The notes under the pieces: generated by a model
What the model was told of the DNA's origin: nothing
The model's database searches: none
The model's input: the letters and a program-made list of their open reading frames with translations, nothing else
Translations under genes and position numbers: made by a program
Shown here: positions 1 to 13,289 of the stretch, one piece after another
Numbering within the stretch: the stretch's first letter is position 1
How the letters are laid out: each line of letters opens with the position of its first letter
Source of the DNA: Synchiropus splendidus
Lineage: Eukaryota > Chordata > Actinopteri > Syngnathiformes > Callionymidae
Length of the DNA stretch: 64,000 bases
Assembly (NCBI RefSeq): GCF_027744825.2
Contig: NC_071340.1
Location: 12,288,001 to 12,352,000, forward strand
Direction: 5' to 3'

Positions 1-1
1 G

Positions 2-109
2 CTCGGATACTTAAACACTAAAGTCGTGAAGCGGCAGCCACGGAGGAGGGAGAGCGTGACGAGAATGGAGTTACACACCGTGATCAGGAAGAGAAATTCG
101 ACTGAGTGA
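2..109 (+). CDS. Possible 3' end of an unidentified plus-strand gene (partial)
   Basis: The frame starting at base 2 is open from the window edge to TGA at 107-109 and would encode a 35-residue basic tail with the string RRRESVTRME and ending RKRNSTE. An AATAAA at 270-275 lies 160 bp downstream, where a poly(A) site would be expected, so a short 3' UTR is plausible. The RRRES run resembles a basophilic kinase site (inference). I do not recognise the family. With only 35 codons, chance openness is quite possible; the other two plus frames are closed within the first 21 bases. Confidence 0.3.
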   Translation, partial: LGYLNTKVVKRQPRRRESVTRMELHTVIRKRNSTE

Positions 110-269
110 CTGAAGGCGCCAAACTCTCTGTCTGTCTGTCTGTTGGACTTCAATTTGCTGTTCTGCAAGGGTCCTCGCTGTCCGCACGTCCTGTAGGGCA
201 GCTGGCAGCAGTGAATGATCGTCTTGTCTGACCAAAAAGCATTTCATCAAGATTTTATTACATTTTGAG

Positions 270-275
270 AATAAA
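270..275 (+). other. Poly(A) signal AATAAA
   Basis: A canonical AATAAA hexamer stands downstream of the putative partial reading frame that stops at 107-109. It supports, without proving, a transcript ending near 290-300. Confidence 0.3.
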
Positions 276-300
276 AGTCTGCTATTTAATGAAGCCCTCA

Positions 301-2431
301 TCCACACGTCCCCCCTCTCTAGTGTCTTATATTTGGCCGGTGGATGGAAGCATCATCGGCACACAGCTTTACTCTGTTCGGACCTAAATTCCGGTTTTCT
401 TCGCAACAGTTGTCTGAATGTCTGTGTGAAGGCCAAACTCAGAGTTTGGCCGTCTGAGCTTGCTGCAATGTTGCGTTCTGTTGCATGTGTGTCATGTCCC
501 TAAACGTCTATCGATAAATGATGCAAGTGTCAAACTTGCAACCCATCACTTGAGTTCAAATAAGTTTGTTGAACTCTTGTTCCGCTCTTCAGTCACAAGG
601 ATCAAAATAGCTCTTTTTATGGAAACTTTTTTTTGGGTTTACATCCAGTTCAGCCATTAAACTTGATAAACACTTCTCCTTGTACTGAATTTTTACGAAT
701 CTCTTGTCTAGTGAATGTAAAAATGTATATACGTCTTTTTGTTTTTCTTACAGGACATTCTTTAGTAATAACAAACCTCTTTTTGTACGGCTCACGTGGA
801 AAGTAAATGTCAGAAGATACTAAATGGTCTTAATACAAGCTTATCTATATGATTAAACGTTCTAGATAATAAATGTGTTTTTCTAAATCTTGGACTCTTT
901 TTTTTATTTTTATTCATTGACCTCTGACCTGTTGAGCAACAATGGTGAGCACCTATTTCTTTCCTCTTTTTGAGGTCCCATTGCCGGGTCCTTCTCTATA
1001 AGATTGTGACATGTAATCCTGGTGTGAGCTTCCATCTCGGACCTGAGCGCCTCGATGTTGGGGCTCTTGCATTACCCTGAGAGCTCCTCTGCTATGTAAG
1101 AGCTTCCTCTAATACTTATCCAACACCATCTCAGGATCTTGACCCGACAAGGCCAGCCTGATAACCGTATCCACAAGTAGGAAATATCTTATCAGCCTGG
1201 CCGCTAAAGAGCCTTTGAAGATAATTTAAGTCCCATTCATGTTGACACTGTGCGCGCTGCACTCAAATCAATGACGGATGATTCACGACTTTTGAGAACT
1301 GGCGCTCGTGAAGTGGCCCGCGTCTCATGTAAACCTTTCACGATCATTTGTTTTGAGTACACCCTGGACACGCTTCATCATCGTGAAGACACATTTCGCT
1401 CTTAAACATGTGAATATATTCAACACAGAATGGCCTCCAATTACAACGTTCCAAACACTTAATGGACTTTGACCGGAATTTTACAGCCTTTCACTGACAT
1501 TTGTAAATGGGCTGATAAAGCAGGGGACCTACGTCGCCTGTGTAATTCACTGTAATAACCAGACGGCTCTGGCTTCTCCTCATCTGCCTGCTCCTCACTC
1601 CTCACATGTTTACACAACACAAAAACCAACAATATATTTTTGACCACACTGGTTCAGGAGTTGAAGGAAGTCCAGGCGGGAGAGGAAAAGCATTTGAATT
1701 CTCTTCAGTTATAGACAGCATAATCGTGACTAGCTGATTTATTATCAAATCTTATGGAAGTGGTTATTGTTTTATTCTAAAATAGTGGCGTTACGTTACG
1801 TTACAGTTGTGCTGGGGACTTTCACAGTCAAACCACGCAGTTACGTCGCGAGAACAGGAAGTGCAAGTTATAAATCGTTGAATTGAGCGGAAAGAAACAC
1901 ATGTATTTCCTCTTCATCCGGCGGGAACTTACTTATATACTGACAGGGCACAACAGCTTGTGCTGTTGTACAGTAGGTTGTGGACACTGGATGATGCTTT
2001 TTTTTAAAACGCTCCTCGACACCATTTCTCTTTTAATCGAACTTAAACATAAAAGGTCAGCATTGATTTCAGATAAAGAATTCTTATTTTCTATAGATAT
2101 TTAATTTGAAACAATTATTGATCGTATCATGCTAACATTCATAGCCACAAAATGCTACACCAGTCTGTTGCATTGGACACTATCAGAATCATTGCTTACC
2201 TTTCAACTTTCAATAATCAATTGAGTATCAGCCAAAAAATATTCAAAAGTAAAGACTTTTAATTAAAAAGTGACTTAATGAAAATATTCAAAGGGAGGGA
2301 TAAAAATGACTGAAATAAAATGGTAGTTAATATGAGTTGAGCTAACGCTAGCAAGTCTCACGTTTAACAAACATATAGAAATCTGCTTTGTGTTTTTTTT
2401 TTTAAATATATTGTATCTATGTGTCTCTCAG
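301..2431. other. Intergenic, no gene seen
   Basis: AT-rich non-coding sequence with a short GTTAC repeat near 1791-1806. Open frames here are short, lack splice context and show no recognisable protein. No RNA gene was seen. Confidence 0.5.
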
Positions 2432-2605
2432 ATTATTGTTGGTGATTCTTCACTAGCAGAATCACAGAAAGGCCTTCCAAGCCGAACCCCTCTCTCTGAC
2501 GGGAACCATGACCCCAGACATGAAGTTGCCACTTCCCTAACCTGCGATTCACCTGCCATCGAAGCTAAACCCAAACCAGATGAGCAGCCAGAGCTCTTTC
2601 AATAG
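2432..2605 (+). CDS. Exon-like open segment, possible terminal exon
   Basis: A pyrimidine-rich tract and acceptor (TGTCTCTCAG) end at 2431. From there 57 codons are open to TAG at 2603-2605. The peptide is hydrophilic, starts IIVGDSSLAES and ends DEQPELFQ, with proline and acidic residues typical of a disordered C-terminus. No upstream partner exon was found on the plus strand, no AATAAA lies close downstream, and I do not recognise the protein. It may be a chance open segment. Confidence 0.22.
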   Translation: MIVGDSSLAESQKGLPSRTPLSDGNHDPRHEVATSLTCDSPAIEAKPKPDEQPELFQ

Positions 2606-5600
2606 GCTGGTTATTGTGTTTCCTTTCGCTGTTGGCTCCACACTTCCACAGTAGATAGTCACAAAGCGCAGCAGCTGTTCAAATCGACTGCGTGTTAAAT
2701 AACCAAGTCCAATCCTAGCTTACTGCTAACACCCACAACAAACAGTTCTCTCTCTCTCCCTCTCTCCTGATGTAAACTGTAAATCAGATTAATTACTGTG
2801 AATATATAATTCTTTGACTCGCTCTCGCAGACACAGGGACGTACAGTACGGAGTTATTATGAGGCAATTACAGCAGTCACGGTGACAGAACGACGGCTGA
2901 TCCACGGAGTAAAATGGCAAGAACGCTGCCGCGAGTTTCTCCCAATCCGGAGATTTGGTAGCTCTGAATCACAGCTTTCTCTTTTGATCATCACCACTGC
3001 TGCCTCTCTCCGATACACAGACGGATTATTCCCACTAAATCTCCCAAATCCCTAATCCTATTTATCTCGACGCCACACAAAAAAGGTGCTCCATCCTCCC
3101 ACTGCTCTGCTCATGTGTTCCGTGGTGATGTGTGCGTCTCCTTGTACACAAGTCCAGTCTTTGGTTTTAAAGTGGCATTGAAGTTAACATTACAGATGTT
3201 GGTGTGAAGCAGTAGATGGAATGAGAAGGATCGAGAAACTACAATGGATTGATGTCTTCTTCGTGATTGAAATGTAATCTTTATTTTAATTCTGAGATGG
3301 CGTGAGTGCAGGTGGAGGTCTACTCCTCCAGAAAATCCAGATGTTATCAGTTCATTCCGTACATATCTCGCATTCGCGTGGGCCAGTGGGCTCCGACTGT
3401 GCCTCCGCTGAGGCCCGTATGAAGTGATGGCAAAGAGGGATAAGAGGAGTTACAGGAATGGACTAATTTATGGGTGAATTTATTACATTTATAAAAAGAA
3501 TTTATGGAAGATAAGTCACCAAACAACCTCAGACTCACATCATGATGGAAAAAAAAAAGAAAGAAAGAATTCATTCAGACTCTTGCTGCTCTGAAATGAC
3601 TATCAATTTCATGCTCGGTTGTCTCTTCATTTGAACAAGAACCTGCGATAATGAATCATCTCTGTTATATTGGCTGAATTACAGCGTTGATTTTGGGACA
3701 CTGTAGTGAAAGGTAATGATGTAGCTAAAACAGGAGGCTTCCAGCCTTAAAGTCATTAGATCTTCATTAGAATTTTCGCTTGCTTCTCTTTGAACTCTTT
3801 TGTCTCAAACACTCTCTAAAACTTTATGTATCATTTTGATCTTGTGAGCCGTCTCTTTAAATCTGAGCGGTTTTTGAGGAGAAAACATGAGGTCTGTTCA
3901 TGTCCCTCCAGAATATTAAGAAGAAAAATGACCCGTCATGGCGCATGGGCTCGACTGGTGGCAGAGGCACGATGAGGCCATTTTCAGTATCGTCCGCATG
4001 AAAGCACTGAAAACACAGTGCAGTATTAGCACCTATTTCAATTTCTCACACGCTGAACACAACACGCACACACTCCGGACGGCACAAAATAAATAGGCCA
4101 TTTTTTATTTGAATGCACACATGCAAACACACACACACACACACATATGTGTGTTAAATTGAATATATTTGCATTTATGTACACACACACACAGTAAACG
4201 GCTGCACAAGGCCGATAGCACAACTCTGTCCTGTCAACATGCTGGATAATCAGCTGCTGGGGATTGTGGGTAAGCTGTAATAATCCCTTACAGGGAATAT
4301 GGAAAGCATCAGAGAGTTATTCAATAGGACAGAGATAAAGGTGTGTGTTTGTGTGCCCACGTGACCATGTGTGTATGTCTCCTCCTGTTTGTTACTAAAC
4401 ATTTTCTGCCATCTTTAATATGCGTCCTCACTTCTGGACTGTGCAGAGATGTTGCATGTGTTAGAGCAGTTGAGGTCCACTCAAAGGTCCACTCTCACCA
4501 GATCATGTGACCTGCTTTGATGTCCGCACCTCAGCTTGTAATTTCATACACGATAAGAGACATTTCTAAATAAAAGCTATGCAATTCTGATTGTATATTT
4601 GGGGTCATGACCTAAAAGGCTGAGCTCTCACTACTCTCAGGACCTTCTCTTAGAAGTGGCTGAGGGGCTCAGTCACCTGGATGAGACACTTGAGAAAAAG
4701 ACCTGACCTCAGACAAGAAGAAGAAAGGGCAAGACAGCATTCATCTCTGAATATCAAATGGATTTTCTCTCTCCATTTTAAAAAAATAAAATAAAATTAG
4801 GTATGAAAAACCACCAGCATTGGGTCTGCTCTGAGATGCTCCCCGATGACTGAGCTCCTCACCCGTGAGGCCACACTTGACTGGTCCTCTAAAAGCTTTG
4901 GCTCAACTCCCTCGTCGTGTCATAAACCAATAGAGTCCTCACCAGTGTAGACGCACCAACAACCTGCTGATGTCATGTGGTTGGCACTGAAGCTGGACCT
5001 CTCACAGGTTGGACTTCAGTCTCACCAGTGTCACGTGGTGAGCAGCGGCTGAACCCCAAATAACTCCTCAAGTGTTTAATACCCGCAGAGCATTTGCTTT
5101 GTAAAGTGGCACGAAATTGCACAAATCTTAGAAGAAAAGCAATATACTTCTTCCATTAACTCCCTGTTGTGAGATTGATCCACGGTTCAAAGACGTCAGC
5201 CCGAGGCTCGGGGGAGGGAGGGCTCTGGTGTATTGACAATGCAATCGACGGAAGGCTGTCGACTGTTGTCCAGCGAAGACTCACGTCCATTCAGTCAATT
5301 ATACAATCTCCACACGCGCTCGCCATCCGCAGCAGAATATTGATGCTGCAACATTTTCGGACGGTGTTATGGTCAAGGCAGCGCTCTTTGAAGACGTGCT
5401 CTCGCCAACACGCTTTGAGGATTAGTCCTAAAATGTCCCATAATTATAGCACAGGACGGGGCAGATCCTGGTCCTAAATAGTTCGTGGTCTCCCCCGAGT
5501 CCGGATTTTCAATGTTTTAATCACTTAAATATGTGCGTGGCTACGTGGCTAATCTGCTGGTTAATCTCGCTAACACTTTTTATGGGATTGCTCGCTGCAG

Positions 5601-6911
5601 CAAGGATTACCGCACCACAGATCACAACCTGATTTCCATAATCCTTCTCTTCAGATAAAACTCTGTTTGTCCCCGTCCCGTCTCTTTGTCAGTCTGTGGA
5701 ACATCAACTGCTACTGCGGGGATGGAAGACCCATCGGATGTGAAATCCAAGGCTGTTTAGAGCTGACAGATATCATTCTACTTTAGCTGAGGCTTCAGAC
5801 ATTTGTACAAAAGCTCTGTTGAGAAGAGAAACTGAGAATTATGCAAGTTTCACTTTGGCTGAATGTAGCTGTGAATTTGTCGACAGGTTTTCTTGTCTGG
5901 ACTAGTAGCTAAGTGACCCATCTACATTATCCCCCAATATTATTGCCCTGCTTTTACTGCTTCACTGAGCTCCTGCAACATACTCACAGAAGGTGCAAGT
6001 AGAGTTCGCAAAGTAGCAAAGCCATTATAAAACAAAACTTTGAAATGGAAATCCAGATGCAACTACAGTTAAATCACCCCACTCACCCCAAACAGCCAAT
6101 TTTTTGCCAGTATTTGGCCGACAACAGGCTGATACCAATTTTTTTTTCCACAGCTAAATCATACATAAAGGTCACTACTACTACTACTACTGAATAACAA
6201 TAATACTGAACAACAGTATTGGATAATTGCAACTTTTAAAGCAAAATAAATTACAAAAATAACAATACAAAATCCACATTTTTCTAATATAAAATAAATA
6301 ACTTGTATTCTCCTTTCAATGAACAATGTACATATCAGTCCCAAAACACCCATCACATGTTAAATGGTTTGCTGGCTCACTCCTGCTGCAGGTCTGCAGG
6401 CAGGGCTGCAGCATCACAAGTTGTTTTCCGCTTTGTTTTGGCATTTTTGCATCGTAATCTAGAATGTAGAAGAGTAGTAACATTTCTAATCATGTATGAA
6501 TTTGAATAGCATCCTATTAAAATAAAAAATACTGCATATATTTGTTATCTAATCGGCCGATCATGAGGATATCAGAAATGCCCATGTCGGCAATGATAAA
6601 TTGGCTGGACCGATCGAGTATTAAAAAAAACAAAAAAACAAGAAAATGTCAAGTAGGGTTCCACAAAATATTGTGGCTCAGGTGATAAATTGTCCCACAC
6701 TTTCATCAAAGAGAACCAGATTTGGTGAGGTGCAGATGACTGTGGAGAAGAAATCTTATCTTAAAAGGTTGTTCTTCCACTCTACTATTCAGGGAAGACA
6801 TTTTGACAAAACACATTTCTCCTCGAACTGGGTCTCTACAAATCAGATTTATTGTGATTGGTTTTCCAGCTGTAAATGGTTAGGGAAATGTCATCTTGAT
6901 TTCTTGTGTGC

Positions 6912-6913
<2 letters not shown>
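2606..6913. other. Intergenic, simple repeats, no gene seen
   Basis: Non-coding sequence with CA/TG tracts around 4123-4195. The reading frames at 4038-4223 and 5169-5477 do not resemble proteins. The 5170-5460 stretch has balanced, CpG-containing composition and could be a conserved non-coding block, but this cannot be judged from one genome. Confidence 0.4.

Positions 6914-6972
<59 letters not shown>
6914..6972. repeat. (TA)n microsatellite
   Basis: About 29 uninterrupted TA units. The adjoining open frames encoding Ile-Tyr repeats are products of this tract and are not genes. Confidence 0.97.
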
Positions 6973-6976
<4 letters not shown>

Positions 6977-7190
6977 TTTGTTTGTCATGAAAAACAGTTT
7001 TGTTTTCATAATTTCACATCATATTCAAGGCACGTCCATCCGTCAGTCATTGGGTCCATATGCCACACATCAAAACATCAGGTGGACTGAGATACATTTT
7101 TAAGAGTTTTACTCCTGCAACAGTGACGGGGCAGCACACCCTGCCGTCAAAATTGAAACAGTATATTTTCTGTCCTGTTTGGACATACGT

Positions 7191-8100
7191 GTGTGTGTGT
7201 GTGTTTGTGCATGTGAGTGTGCAACATGCCACATTTTTTTCAGCTTGTATTTATCTCTCTCTGTTTCTCTACACTAGTCTCCATTTTCTGCTCCGAGGGT
7301 CCGGAGAATCCCCTCATGTGGAAGGAAGCTGTGATAAAGTAAGAGACGAGCTGTGGAGGAAGAGGAGGAGGAGGAGGAGGAGGAGAGGTGGGAGGGCGAG
7401 AGAAGAGGGAAGGACAGAGCAATAGAATTCAGGTGGGACTCGCTGGAGGAGGAGGAGGAGGAGAAAGGCTATCAGGAGAGGAACAAGATGAGGAAAGAGA
7501 AGAGGATGGAGGGAGGAGTGAAGTTGAAGGAGTGCAGACCTTCAGCGGTGATGGTGGGTGAAATGGAGCCTTAACTGTATTACACTTTGGCAGCTCCATC
7601 TCCATCAATATATCTGTGTGTGTGTGTGTGTGTGTGTATCACACCCACGGGGCCTTTACTCTGTCAGTGCTCGGTGATAATCAGCCTCAATATCTCTCCT
7701 GATCCATCTCCACCTCTATCTCTCCCCTGCCACTATCACTCACCCCCTCTCCCTCCCACATGCTCCAACACACACGCACCGATGCACAGCTTGCGTAGAT
7801 TAGTGCATGTGTGTGCGTGAGTCTGCCCTTTCCGAGCGTGCTACAAGCTCCATTGGCCTCTCACTCTCCGCTGAGCAGCGTCTGTTTCACACTCCACTTC
7901 TGCTGTAAACTACATCACTCCATCTCCACCCCCCCCTCCTCCATATGTCTCGCTCTTCTTGGTCATCCTCTCCGTGGACTTTTTCTTTCCATTTGCCCTC
8001 GCGCCGCTCTATGTTTGCCAACATTCTTGTCTCAGCCCTCTCTCGGTGTTTATCTCTCAATCCTCTCGCCCGCATTGATTAATGCTCAGCGAGACTGAGG
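7191..8100. other. Low-complexity purine/pyrimidine region
   Basis: A cluster of TG repeats (7191-7206, 7616-7638), an AGG/GAG purine block (about 7351-7530) and a C/T-rich block (7690-8060). The Glu/Arg-rich and Pro/Ser-rich open frames across it arise from composition alone. Confidence 0.7.
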
Positions 8101-8555
8101 GGAAGATCTTTTTGGGGAGAGCACATCGATTATGGAGGCTTAAGCTGAAAGCTTTTCATGGACTCACGGTGGCAGGCTGGATTTAAATAGCCTAATAGGC
8201 CACCGGTTTACGTCCGCAGCGGCTAATCTACTTCAATGTCCAGATGTGAGCGATTATTCTCCTCAATGTTGTAATCCTCAAACATCTCAGCGGGACATTT
8301 TAGTTCTCCAGGCTCCAGTTTAATGAGTCCACAAACAGATACAGCACATGGTTTCTTCATTCCTCGATTTAAAGGAGCATCAGAGTCATTCTTCTCCGCC
8401 GTGTTTTGGGTCAGAGGCCTCGAAAGCCGTCTGTACACAGTGTTAGTCCAAACATCCTCCACAATGTTAAACATCATGGAGATATCGGTCTCACAGGCAA
8501 GGTCAATAGGCACTGTGATGTTTATGAAGCCACAAGCCCTGAGGTTCTATAGAAC

Positions 8556-8880
8556 TTAGCTCTAGCTTAAAGCATCTCGACTGCATGTGTCAACTTAAGG
8601 GTCAGGGGCCAAAACCAGCCGCCAGGTCATTTTACGTGGCCTACAAGAGCTATTAATGAATGGAAGCAAATTCAAAAGTAATTTTTTATCAGGCAAGCAA
8701 GTGGAGATAATAACTATCGCTGAATATGCAGTGATATTCCTAAAAAAAAAACACTGTTCAATGAAACATTAGAGAGTGGATGAGTGTTATATGGTCCTCA
8801 AAGTAGTGAGTCAGTGGTGAAGGATTGTGTGCAGAACTAACTACAGAGAGGCCTTATGCTAACATTAGCCTTTCATAATT
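8556..8880. repeat. Dispersed repeat copy, related to 10298-10560
   Basis: This stretch matches 10298-10560 closely over long runs (shared blocks include GGGGCCAAAACCAGCCGCC and CATTAGAGAGTGGATGAGTG). Differences are point changes and small indels. The related copy lies inside the hAT-like element at 9661-10720, so this is probably a fragment of the same repeat family. Confidence 0.8.
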
Positions 8881-9660
8881 AAAAGAGTCAGATTTGGTTT
8901 CTACTACTTTTTCTCATGAAAAAAAAAAGTTTGTCCTTAGATATGGGTTTGAAATTTCGGTCCCTCGCATGACTGACCCCCCTGGTCTATGTTAGTGCCA
9001 AATCTTATATATACAAAAGTGAAAAGAAAACCTGCTTGAATGTTGGATGAGCTTCACATGGTCAGCACTGTCTCATTTTCTCACGGCAGCTTACTCATTT
9101 AGAGGAAATGGATGACACAAAATTTCATGTTTGAGATGGCGGTTTTGTTTTCAGCCACAGATGGGAGATCAAGCGAATGATCACTCCAAAACAAGTTTCA
9201 TTTCCACCCTCGAGCAGTAAGAGCTTGACCTCTGGACTAAAGGATTATGCTACATTGGAAACTAAAATTGTACTTGAAAAGTTTCACCTGGAGGCCTGGG
9301 TTTTATCTGTTCTCTACCAAAATGACTCAGAAAGTTCTGAGCCTATTGAAATGGAATTCTCATGAGACGGTGTTCTGAAGTTCCATCTGGATTTTAGAGG
9401 TTTTGTCATTCACTTGTATGGCTTGGTTTTGGGTTCAAAATCTACTCTAGTTTTTAGACAGCGATGACGTATTACCAGGGTGGGTGTTTTATAGCAATGG
9501 CAGTGTTGTGGAGTACGGTTGTTTGTCAAGCTACACTAGAAAAAAAACAGATTTTCACCGCAAAAACTGCCAGACTTACTGCTGACATGTCTCAAACCGG
9601 TCCTGCAGTGGGTGCAGGTTTTCCGCCAACCAAACAAGCACACTCTTCATTGGTGGAAAG

Positions 9661-10720
9661 TATGGATGGGCGATAAATTATCGTACACGATTTACCGCCA
9701 AAAACAATCTCCACGATGACAATTCTGCATTGGACTTGCACACGTGAACACGAGGAGACCGCGACAGTGCATCACTGTCTCCAACTCCGCGGCGTTTACA
9801 GCCGACACTGGCGCGTGACAGTTGTGGAGAGTGTGGTGAACTCTGAGTCTCTGGATCCGTGTTTATTTTATTAAATGCACTGGTTCTCATGCGGTCGTCT
9901 GCCTTGGTTCACATCAACACATGCAGGTCTCCACCTGCGCTGACGCCTCGGCGAAACACTGTGGTTTGTGTAATGATTTGGAGAATGGAATATGACTGAT
10001 CATTTATTCACATTATTTCAAATATTTCTTCAGTAGCATCTAGGAAATGTGTCCAGACTGGGCCATAGTTCAAGTCAATTGTTAAGAGACATGAGAAACA
10101 GCAGACAGACTGCTCAATTTAGCCCCTAAATAAAGCTGGCAGAGCAGCCTGTCACACACGAGCAGGTTCTACCAGAGATGTGAAACCTTGAATTTCTCAT
10201 CTCTACACTCAGTTAACTATTATATTTAAACATAAACAAATGATGTCCACTAATAAGTTTCATCATGAAACAGTTTCAAGAGAGACTGTCAAATGACTTG
10301 CTAGCTTAAAGCTTCTCTACTGCATGTGTCAACTCAAGGGTCAGGGGCCAAAACCAGCCGCCAGGTCGTTTTACGTGGCCTACAAGAGCTATTAAGGAAG
10401 GGAAGCAAATTCAAAAGTAATTTTTTTATCAGGCAAGCAAGGCAAGCAATTCAGATGACCATTCAGCGATATTCCTAAAAAAAAATGAAACATTAGAGAG
10501 TGGATGAGTGTTTTTCAAGAAGGAAACCATATGGTCCTCAAAGTAATGAGTCAGTGGTGAAGGAAACAAATGATGTCCATTAAAAAGTTTCATCATGAAA
10601 CAGTTTCAAGAGAGTCTGTAGCGTGTCAAACACATGGAATAGAAAATGTATTTATCGTGATAATTACCGTTGTTACGACATTTATCGTGGTAACTTCATT
10701 GTCCATGTCGCCCCACCCTA
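9661..10720. mobile_element. Non-autonomous hAT-like DNA transposon (degenerate)
   Basis: The left end starts TATGGATGGGCGATAAAT; the right end, read on the other strand, starts TAGGGTGGGGCGACAT. They form imperfect inverted termini with the GGGCGA core common in fish hAT elements. The 8-bp flanks, GTGGAAAG and CTGAAAAG, agree at 6 of 8 positions, as expected for an aged 8-bp target duplication. Inside are a palindromic ATCGT/ACGAT-rich subterminal part and two near-copies of a segment containing AGTTTCATCATGAAACAG (about 10255 and 10590). No transposase frame is visible. Class assignment is inference from ends and flank length. Confidence 0.6.
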
Positions 10721-11424
10721 CTGAAAAGGTGTTTTGTGGCTGAGTTTGAGACCCCCACCTGTGGAGGTTCCTGCTTTCTCCATGACGACAAAAGCTTGTT
10801 TGTCGACAGCTGTTAATAGCGATTTAAAGCTGGGATTTCCCGTAAGATAGTCAATAGTTTGCCATGGAGCCGTCCATGAAAGACGTTCGAAAGGAAGCAG
10901 GTATTAAATTGTTGTACAGCTGGTCCCTTCAATGTGGTTATCAGCGCTGTCAGCTCGCGCTGAAAAAAAAAGCAGCGTGTGCATCTGTAATTTCCCCTGG
11001 AGAGAGCGGCTGTGAGTCACAGCCCAGAGAGGAGATAATCACCGTTTCCTCCGCACCTCGCTCCTCTCCTCCTCAGCACCTCCATCCCTCGCTCGCTCGC
11101 CGCTCTTCCTCTCCAGCTGAGTGATTACCCCTCATTAAAAATCAGAATAAAACATTGTTAGCACGGATCATGAGGGCCGCCCCCTCCCCTCCTCGCCCGC
11201 CGCTCAGTTGTTAGCTCTGGCTGCCGCGCGAACGGCCTGTGAGGAATGTTATTCTATTTCCAATTAGCTCCTCGGGCCTGGAGGGGAGCCAAGTCCTGCA
11301 CCAGAAAACACCCGGCCACCGGCGAATCGGGGCACCCAGAAACAAGGCGCACACACTCGTGCAAGTGCACTCAAGTCATGTGCACGCTCGTTTTCGAGAG
11401 GCCAGACACACATCTTGGCGAAAT

Positions 11425-11463
<39 letters not shown>
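11425..11463. repeat. (CA)n microsatellite
   Basis: About 19 CA units in a CA-rich neighbourhood. Frames reading Thr-His on one strand and Cys-Val on the other are artefacts of it. Confidence 0.95.
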
Positions 11464-11469
<6 letters not shown>

Positions 11470-11560
11470 ACAGCAGCTAATGGCTTTGGCAGCGCTCTCG
11501 CAGGGACCTGAAGAGCAATTAGCCAGCAACTACACAGTGCAAATCCCCTCTGATTAGTTT

Positions 11561-11582
11561 GTGTGTGTGTGTGTGTGTGTGT
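11561..11582. repeat. (TG)n microsatellite
   Basis: About 11 TG units, in opposite sense to the CA tract about 100 bp upstream. Confidence 0.9.
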
Positions 11583-11944
11583 TAAGCGCTGTTTATCTGC
11601 CACCAATTACCTTGCCCACCATTAGAGACACACACTGGTTGAATGGAATCCTGACGCGCGCACACACAAGTGCGCTCACATGAAAGCGGCCGTTCACATG
11701 GACACACACACAAATATGGCAGAGTAGCTGCCTTATCAGTTTACGTCGGTGTGACTGGAGGATTTGGTCACATGACCCGCAAGACAGGAGCAGCCAGGCG
11801 CCAAAACTAATTTCCACCTTCAAAGACTCCCTTATCTTGCGTGTGTGTATCTGCGGAGAAATGTATGTGTGGAAGATGATCTGATGTCCTCTGACAGGAA
11901 GAGAGGCAGCAAATCGTATATCACTGTCTCATCTGCATCAGCCA

Positions 11945-11947
11945 CGA

Positions 11948-11976
<29 letters not shown>
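11945..11976. repeat. (CA)n microsatellite
   Basis: About 15 CA units. Confidence 0.9.
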
Positions 11977-11979
<3 letters not shown>

Positions 11980-13289
11980 GATGAGGGAGGGAGGAGCCAG
12001 GGTGCAGCAGATAGGCCGAGTGACTGATGTGAAGCGTGGAGAGCGATGGAGGGAGAGATGGATTTCAAGATGCGGAGACACACAGAGAAGAGCTGCATCT
12101 GATTCACTGTCACATTTCTTTCTAACGGCCGATTAGAATCCGTCACCCCGATAAAAGCCAAAGTTCAGGTGATAAGCAGAACTAAAAAAGACAATTCTCT
12201 GTACCAGAAGCTTGGCGCGTCTTCTCAGGTAGAGAGCTCAAAATATCAAAGGTGAGCACGCGCCCCAAACAAGCCCAAGACAGCGGCTAAGGCTCAAGCG
12301 ACAGCAGCCGCGTTGGATTTTTCATGCTGCGCCTTTGAAGTTGTCCCTACATTTTTCCAGCGGCTCTTCAAAGGTCAGACTGCAAATGCGTTTCATCATC
12401 CAGCCCTCCTGGACGCTGTGATGTTCTCCATCTTCTCACCACTGAAGCTCATGCTGGATTCTCTCTGTTCGCACTCGCCTTCTATCCCACCCCTCATTGC
12501 TGTTCCTCCACAGGAGTGAAACTATTCTTGATTTCTCCTCTGGTCAACATTTTCAGTAGTCACCACAGTTACAGCGTGCACATCACTGGCCATGTCCGAT
12601 CGACAGGACAGCGAAACCAAATATGTCTGACTGCTGTCCCCATGACCCACCAAGGATAAGTGTGCCAGAATAGATGGATGACACTCCCAGCAGAGTCATC
12701 ACCTGGTGGGATCATATGGTATAAGAATATTTGCTACAAGAAGCCACATTTTTCAATTTGAGTGAATTTGGTATGTTACTGAATCAAATGATGGACATAC
12801 ATACATCCACTTAAACAACAAAATATTGTTTATTTTCCATCAGTTTGATAATAGCACAAGAAATCACGATGGTGACTATATTCAAGTTTTTATATTATTA
12901 GTTAAACTAAAGCTCTTTTCATGTCTTGAAAATATTTGCATAAGAATTTCAGTTTTATAAGAATTTCAAGCACATTCAGAGTAGTGGAAACCCTGGCCGT
13001 TGTGTAGCAAAAAACATCCCTGAACTAAAGCAAACAGATGCTTTTGTTTGCTTTTGTTCAGGGATTCCTCCATGTTTGTTGTTGTTGTTATCATCCTAGC
13101 TGCCATGTGTCTTGTGCATCAGTGTGATCAGTCGACCAGGAACTCCTGCACTTACAAAGATTTTATATATATATATGTATGTAAGTAGTATGTATGTAGA
13201 AGTATGATTTCCGATACAAATATCATGATTTATTTACACGTTTAGGCAATTCCGAAGATGTTTCTTTAAGTGACATCAAGGAGACAAAG

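Noticed and set aside
5169..5477. 102-codon plus-strand frame
   Set aside because: No ATG in good context, no recognisable domain and no exon borders; more likely chance or conserved non-coding sequence.
6646..7103. Plus-strand frames with long Ile-Tyr repeats
   Set aside because: They are translations of the (TA)n tract at 6914-6972 with no domain and no splice context.
7353..7574. Glu-rich 73-codon frame
   Set aside because: It derives from an AGG/GAG purine repeat, starts at GTG, and the complementary Pro-rich frame is equally open.
11239..11606. Thr-His and Cys-Val frames on both strands
   Set aside because: Products of CA/TG microsatellites.
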